A stretch of DNA of 45,298 nucleotides from Haplomitrium mnioides (lineage: Eukaryota; Marchantiophyta; Haplomitriopsida; Calobryales): NCBI GenBank assembly GCA_049999725.1, contig JBNGIS010020402.1, positions 1 to 45,298 on the forward strand. Direction: 5' to 3'. Both the position numbers and the translations under genes were made by a program. Positions 43,074-45,298 of this stretch are shown here, piece after piece; positions within the stretch are counted from its first letter, which is position 1; every line of letters starts with the position of its first letter. The notes below the pieces were generated by a model that was given only the letters and a program-made list of their open reading frames with translations, was not told the origin of the DNA and searched no databases.

Positions 43074-43818
43074 AGGTAACAAATTTTCTTTTCTTTTGAC
43101 ACCTTTGGTTAATCCTTGCTCTTTTTTCTAGACTCAAAGCTTAGCTCTAGAGATGTTATGTTTTCTCAACTTAGAGTCAAAAGATATTTTTTTGTTAAGT
43201 TATTCAGCAAAGAAGATTTGAGTAGAATAGTACTAGCAAGTTGAGTTGTGAGAAGAGAGTCTATGCTTGCATAGGGTCTGTTGTTTTAAGTTTCAATTTT
43301 AAACTTTTCTGCAGTTGAATAACGTGAGAAAGTGAATCTCATTCTTGGTGGTGATCTTGGCCTTACAACAAGCTTTTAGTTCCTTTAAATCAAGAGCCTT
43401 TGTTGTTTGCAAATCCTATGCATGCATATGATTTGTTCTTGTTCCTTTTAAAACCAGTTGTGACAATAGTCATAGCAAGTCATGATATTGGTGTTGTTGT
43501 ATTGGTCCTATATACGTATATGATCAGTTGTTGTCTCCACTCATCCTAAACGCTCTGAGGATGTGTTCTAATTCCCTTTATGTGCAAATCTTGTTTTTTT
43601 TTAACTTTTGTTTATTTTAAGTGAAACACATTTTCCTTTTTAAAAATTACCTAAAGTTTATTTTTAATCTTTTACAAAGTTTCACTTTTATGAATCCAAA
43701 CATTTGTTTAAGATGGCTTGAATGTTTTTGGCACCTGAGGTTGTGTTTTGAAATTACAAGTATCGACATATGTTTTACTAAACTACTTTTATGTACTTCA
43801 TGCTTTATGATGATGTAG
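43074..43818 (+). other. Transposase intron with hairpins
   Basis: Starts GTAACAAA and ends TGATGTAG. It contains hairpins around TCTATGCTTGCATAG (about 43,260), AAATCCTATGCATGCATATG (43,411-43,430) and GGTCCTATATACGTATATGA (about 43,504). The same three hairpins recur in the second copy of this intron. Confidence 0.7.
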
Positions 43819-44581
43819 TTAAATATAATTGCCAACTATTTCTTCGTCGTGACCAACAAATGAAAGAAAGAACAAAACTTGCAAACCATCAAAGAAAATG
43901 TTATGTCGATGGTCAAAAGTACTTGGGAGTTGTCATTGATGGAATGGATCAGAAGAAAACTACTATTCCACACTGGCCTTTGCCACCATAAAACATTGAT
44001 AAAGATTGTTTGGTAGGTGTGCATGTTATTAGTGCATTAATATTCAATCATGCTCTTTATTTGAGGGTCTTCTTGATATACAAAAACTTGAGAAGCAATT
44101 CCAATTCGACAGTTATTGTGTTCAAGAAAATATTATGTAACTTTGAAGGGCCGCTGCCTCCAACTTTGTATCTTCAGTTGGACAACATGACATGAGAGAA
44201 TAAGAGTTCTATCCTATTTGGATATCTTAGTCTCCTTACTGCCAAGATTTTTGTTTGAAAAATCAAGGTGGGATTTTTCATGGTTGGCCATACCCATGAT
44301 CAAATTGATCAAATATTGAGTTGATTCTAGAAACATTTCAAATGTGTTAAAGCTTTCACAATTATGAGTCTTTGCGATGCGCTTCAAGTATCCTACAATC
44401 CTATACCTCAAGTGACTCTTTTGTTGGAAATTTGGGATTTCAAAACGATTTTGCAACAACATCCCTCTCTCATTCAAAGGATATATAATACTACCTTTAA
44501 TCAACAATTCAAGTTCTAGTTAAATGATTCCAAGGCAAAGATTTAAAGAAAACACTTTTTAACAAATAAATTCTTAACAAT

Positions 44582-44752
44582 TTATTTGAAAGAGAAAGAT
44601 CCCCATTGTATTATCAGTTTCTCGGGTTTTACAAAACATTGGAGAACTCGTTTTCCAAATGTCAAAATTCCGAAACGCAATAGATTTGCTGTTTGTGAAA
44701 TATGCAAAGAAATAAAATCTTTGCGAAAAAAATCTGTCTTGAAGTCCGACAA
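44582..44752 (+). pseudogene. Transposase zinc-region exon of a second copy
   Basis: Encodes HWRTRFPNVKIPKRNRFAVC and EICKEIKS, the Cys-containing segment that precedes the DDE-like core in DUF7869 proteins. It ends SDKG at a GTAAC donor in the same phase as the first copy. Its own core exon would lie beyond the window. Confidence 0.65.
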
Positions 44753-45298
44753 AGGTAACAAACTTTCTTCTTTTTTCACAACTTTGGTTAATCCATCACT
44801 TTTTTTAAGACTCGAAGCTTAGTTCTAGAGATGTTATGTTTTCTCAACTTACAATTAAAGAAATAAATTTTTTGAAGTTCTTTTGCAAAGAAGATTAGAG
44901 TCGAATATTTCTTAGCAAGATGAGTTGTGAGAAGAGAGTCTATACGTGCATAGACTCTGTTGCTTTATATTTCAATTTTAACCTTTTCTGCAGTCCAGTA
45001 AAGCCAGAAAATGAACTTGCTTAATATTGAGACCTTAGCCTTTTCGCAAAAAGTTGTTTTTGTTGTTTGCAAATCCTATACACGCATAGGATTTGTTCTT
45101 GATTCTTTTAAAACCAATTGCGACAACATTCACAACAAGCCATGATATTGATGTTGTTGTATTGGTCCTATGCGCGCATATAATCTATTGTTGCCTCCAC
45201 TCATCCTAAATGCTGAGAGGATGTGATCTTCTAACTTTTTTTTGCAAATCTTGTTTTTTTCTTTTCCTAATAGATTTTCCTTTTTTCAAATTGCCTAA
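44753..45298 (+). repeat. Second copy of the transposase intron
   Basis: Collinear with 43,074-43,620 (TTCTAGAGATGTTATGTTTT, GAGTTGTGAGAAGAGAGTCT, AAACCAATTGCGACAACATT). Hairpins are conserved: GAGTCTATACGTGCATAGAC (44,936-44,955) and AAATCCTATACACGCATAGG (45,071-45,090). The copy is cut by the window end. Confidence 0.85.

Larger units (their letters stand above)
41776..44521 (+). pseudogene. DUF7869-type transposase-like gene, decayed
   Basis: Exon 1 (41,776 to about 43,073) is one frame broken only by TAA (41,815), TAG (42,253), TAA (42,454), TGA (43,003) and a TAA near 43,060, each a plausible CAA/CAG/CGA transition. It has a short repeat-rich start, a Ser-rich middle, and a CCQNNYLSLC cysteine region. 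A GTAAC donor at phase 1 matches the acceptor before 43,819. Exon 2 has the core: VVIDGMDQKKTTIPH, LYLQLDNMT followed by ENKS, and GFFMVGHTHDQIDQIL. These three motifs match eukaryotic DUF7869 proteins, thought to be DDE-fold-like transposases. The segment before the donor found at 44,590-44,750 is missing here, so it is internally deleted. Confidence 0.7.

Overview
The window looks like repeat-rich nuclear DNA of a land plant, most likely a seed-free vascular plant such as a fern. This is an inference. It rests on plant-type LINE proteins (DUF4283 plus zinc knuckle), Ty1/copia and Ty3/gypsy remnants, LTR elements with very long LTRs and a plant tRNA-Asp primer site, GT-AG introns, and nonsense changes of the CAG-to-TAG and CGA-to-TGA type expected from plant CG/CHG methylation. 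There is no operon-like gene packing and no recognisable rRNA, tRNA or CRISPR.

Layout. 1-3,600: a 2.76-kb non-LTR element with an intact ORF1 and no ORF2, bounded by a 17-base target duplication, then a 5'-truncated tail copy with its own duplication. 4,376-6,173: the last five exons of an unrecognised, apparently intact gene. 6,909-8,245: a second, unrelated LINE ORF1 (coiled coil, RRM, C-terminal domain), also without ORF2. 8,250-11,070: minisatellites. 11,075-15,300: decayed Ty1/copia element on the minus strand. 15,717-17,640: decayed second copy of the ORF1-only LINE plus another tail. 18,600-19,420: dispersed repeats. 19,990-21,110: copia integrase remnant on the plus strand. 21,110-36,530: three-level nest. 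An old gypsy pol fragment is split by a 14.6-kb gag-protease-only LTR element (TSD GCTTC), whose 5' LTR holds a further 5-kb LTR element with almost no internal region and an inverted 3' end (TSD GGTAG).

36,546 to the window end holds the most interesting object. Two decayed, intron-containing genes are transcribed divergently from a shared promoter of about 460 bases with back-to-back TATA boxes. The plus-strand gene resembles a eukaryotic DUF7869-type DDE-like transposase. The minus-strand gene encodes an N-terminal region, a ParB-like domain and a beta-class N6-adenine/N4-cytosine DNA methyltransferase domain, a combination familiar from prokaryotes and phages. Introns of the methylase gene carry arrays of a 24-base self-complementary monomer (core GCATGGAC/GTCCATGC), and related hairpins occur beside and inside the transposase gene. 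I read this as a large DNA transposon that carries its own ParB-methyltransferase. Both genes here are pseudogenes broken mostly by C-to-T type changes.
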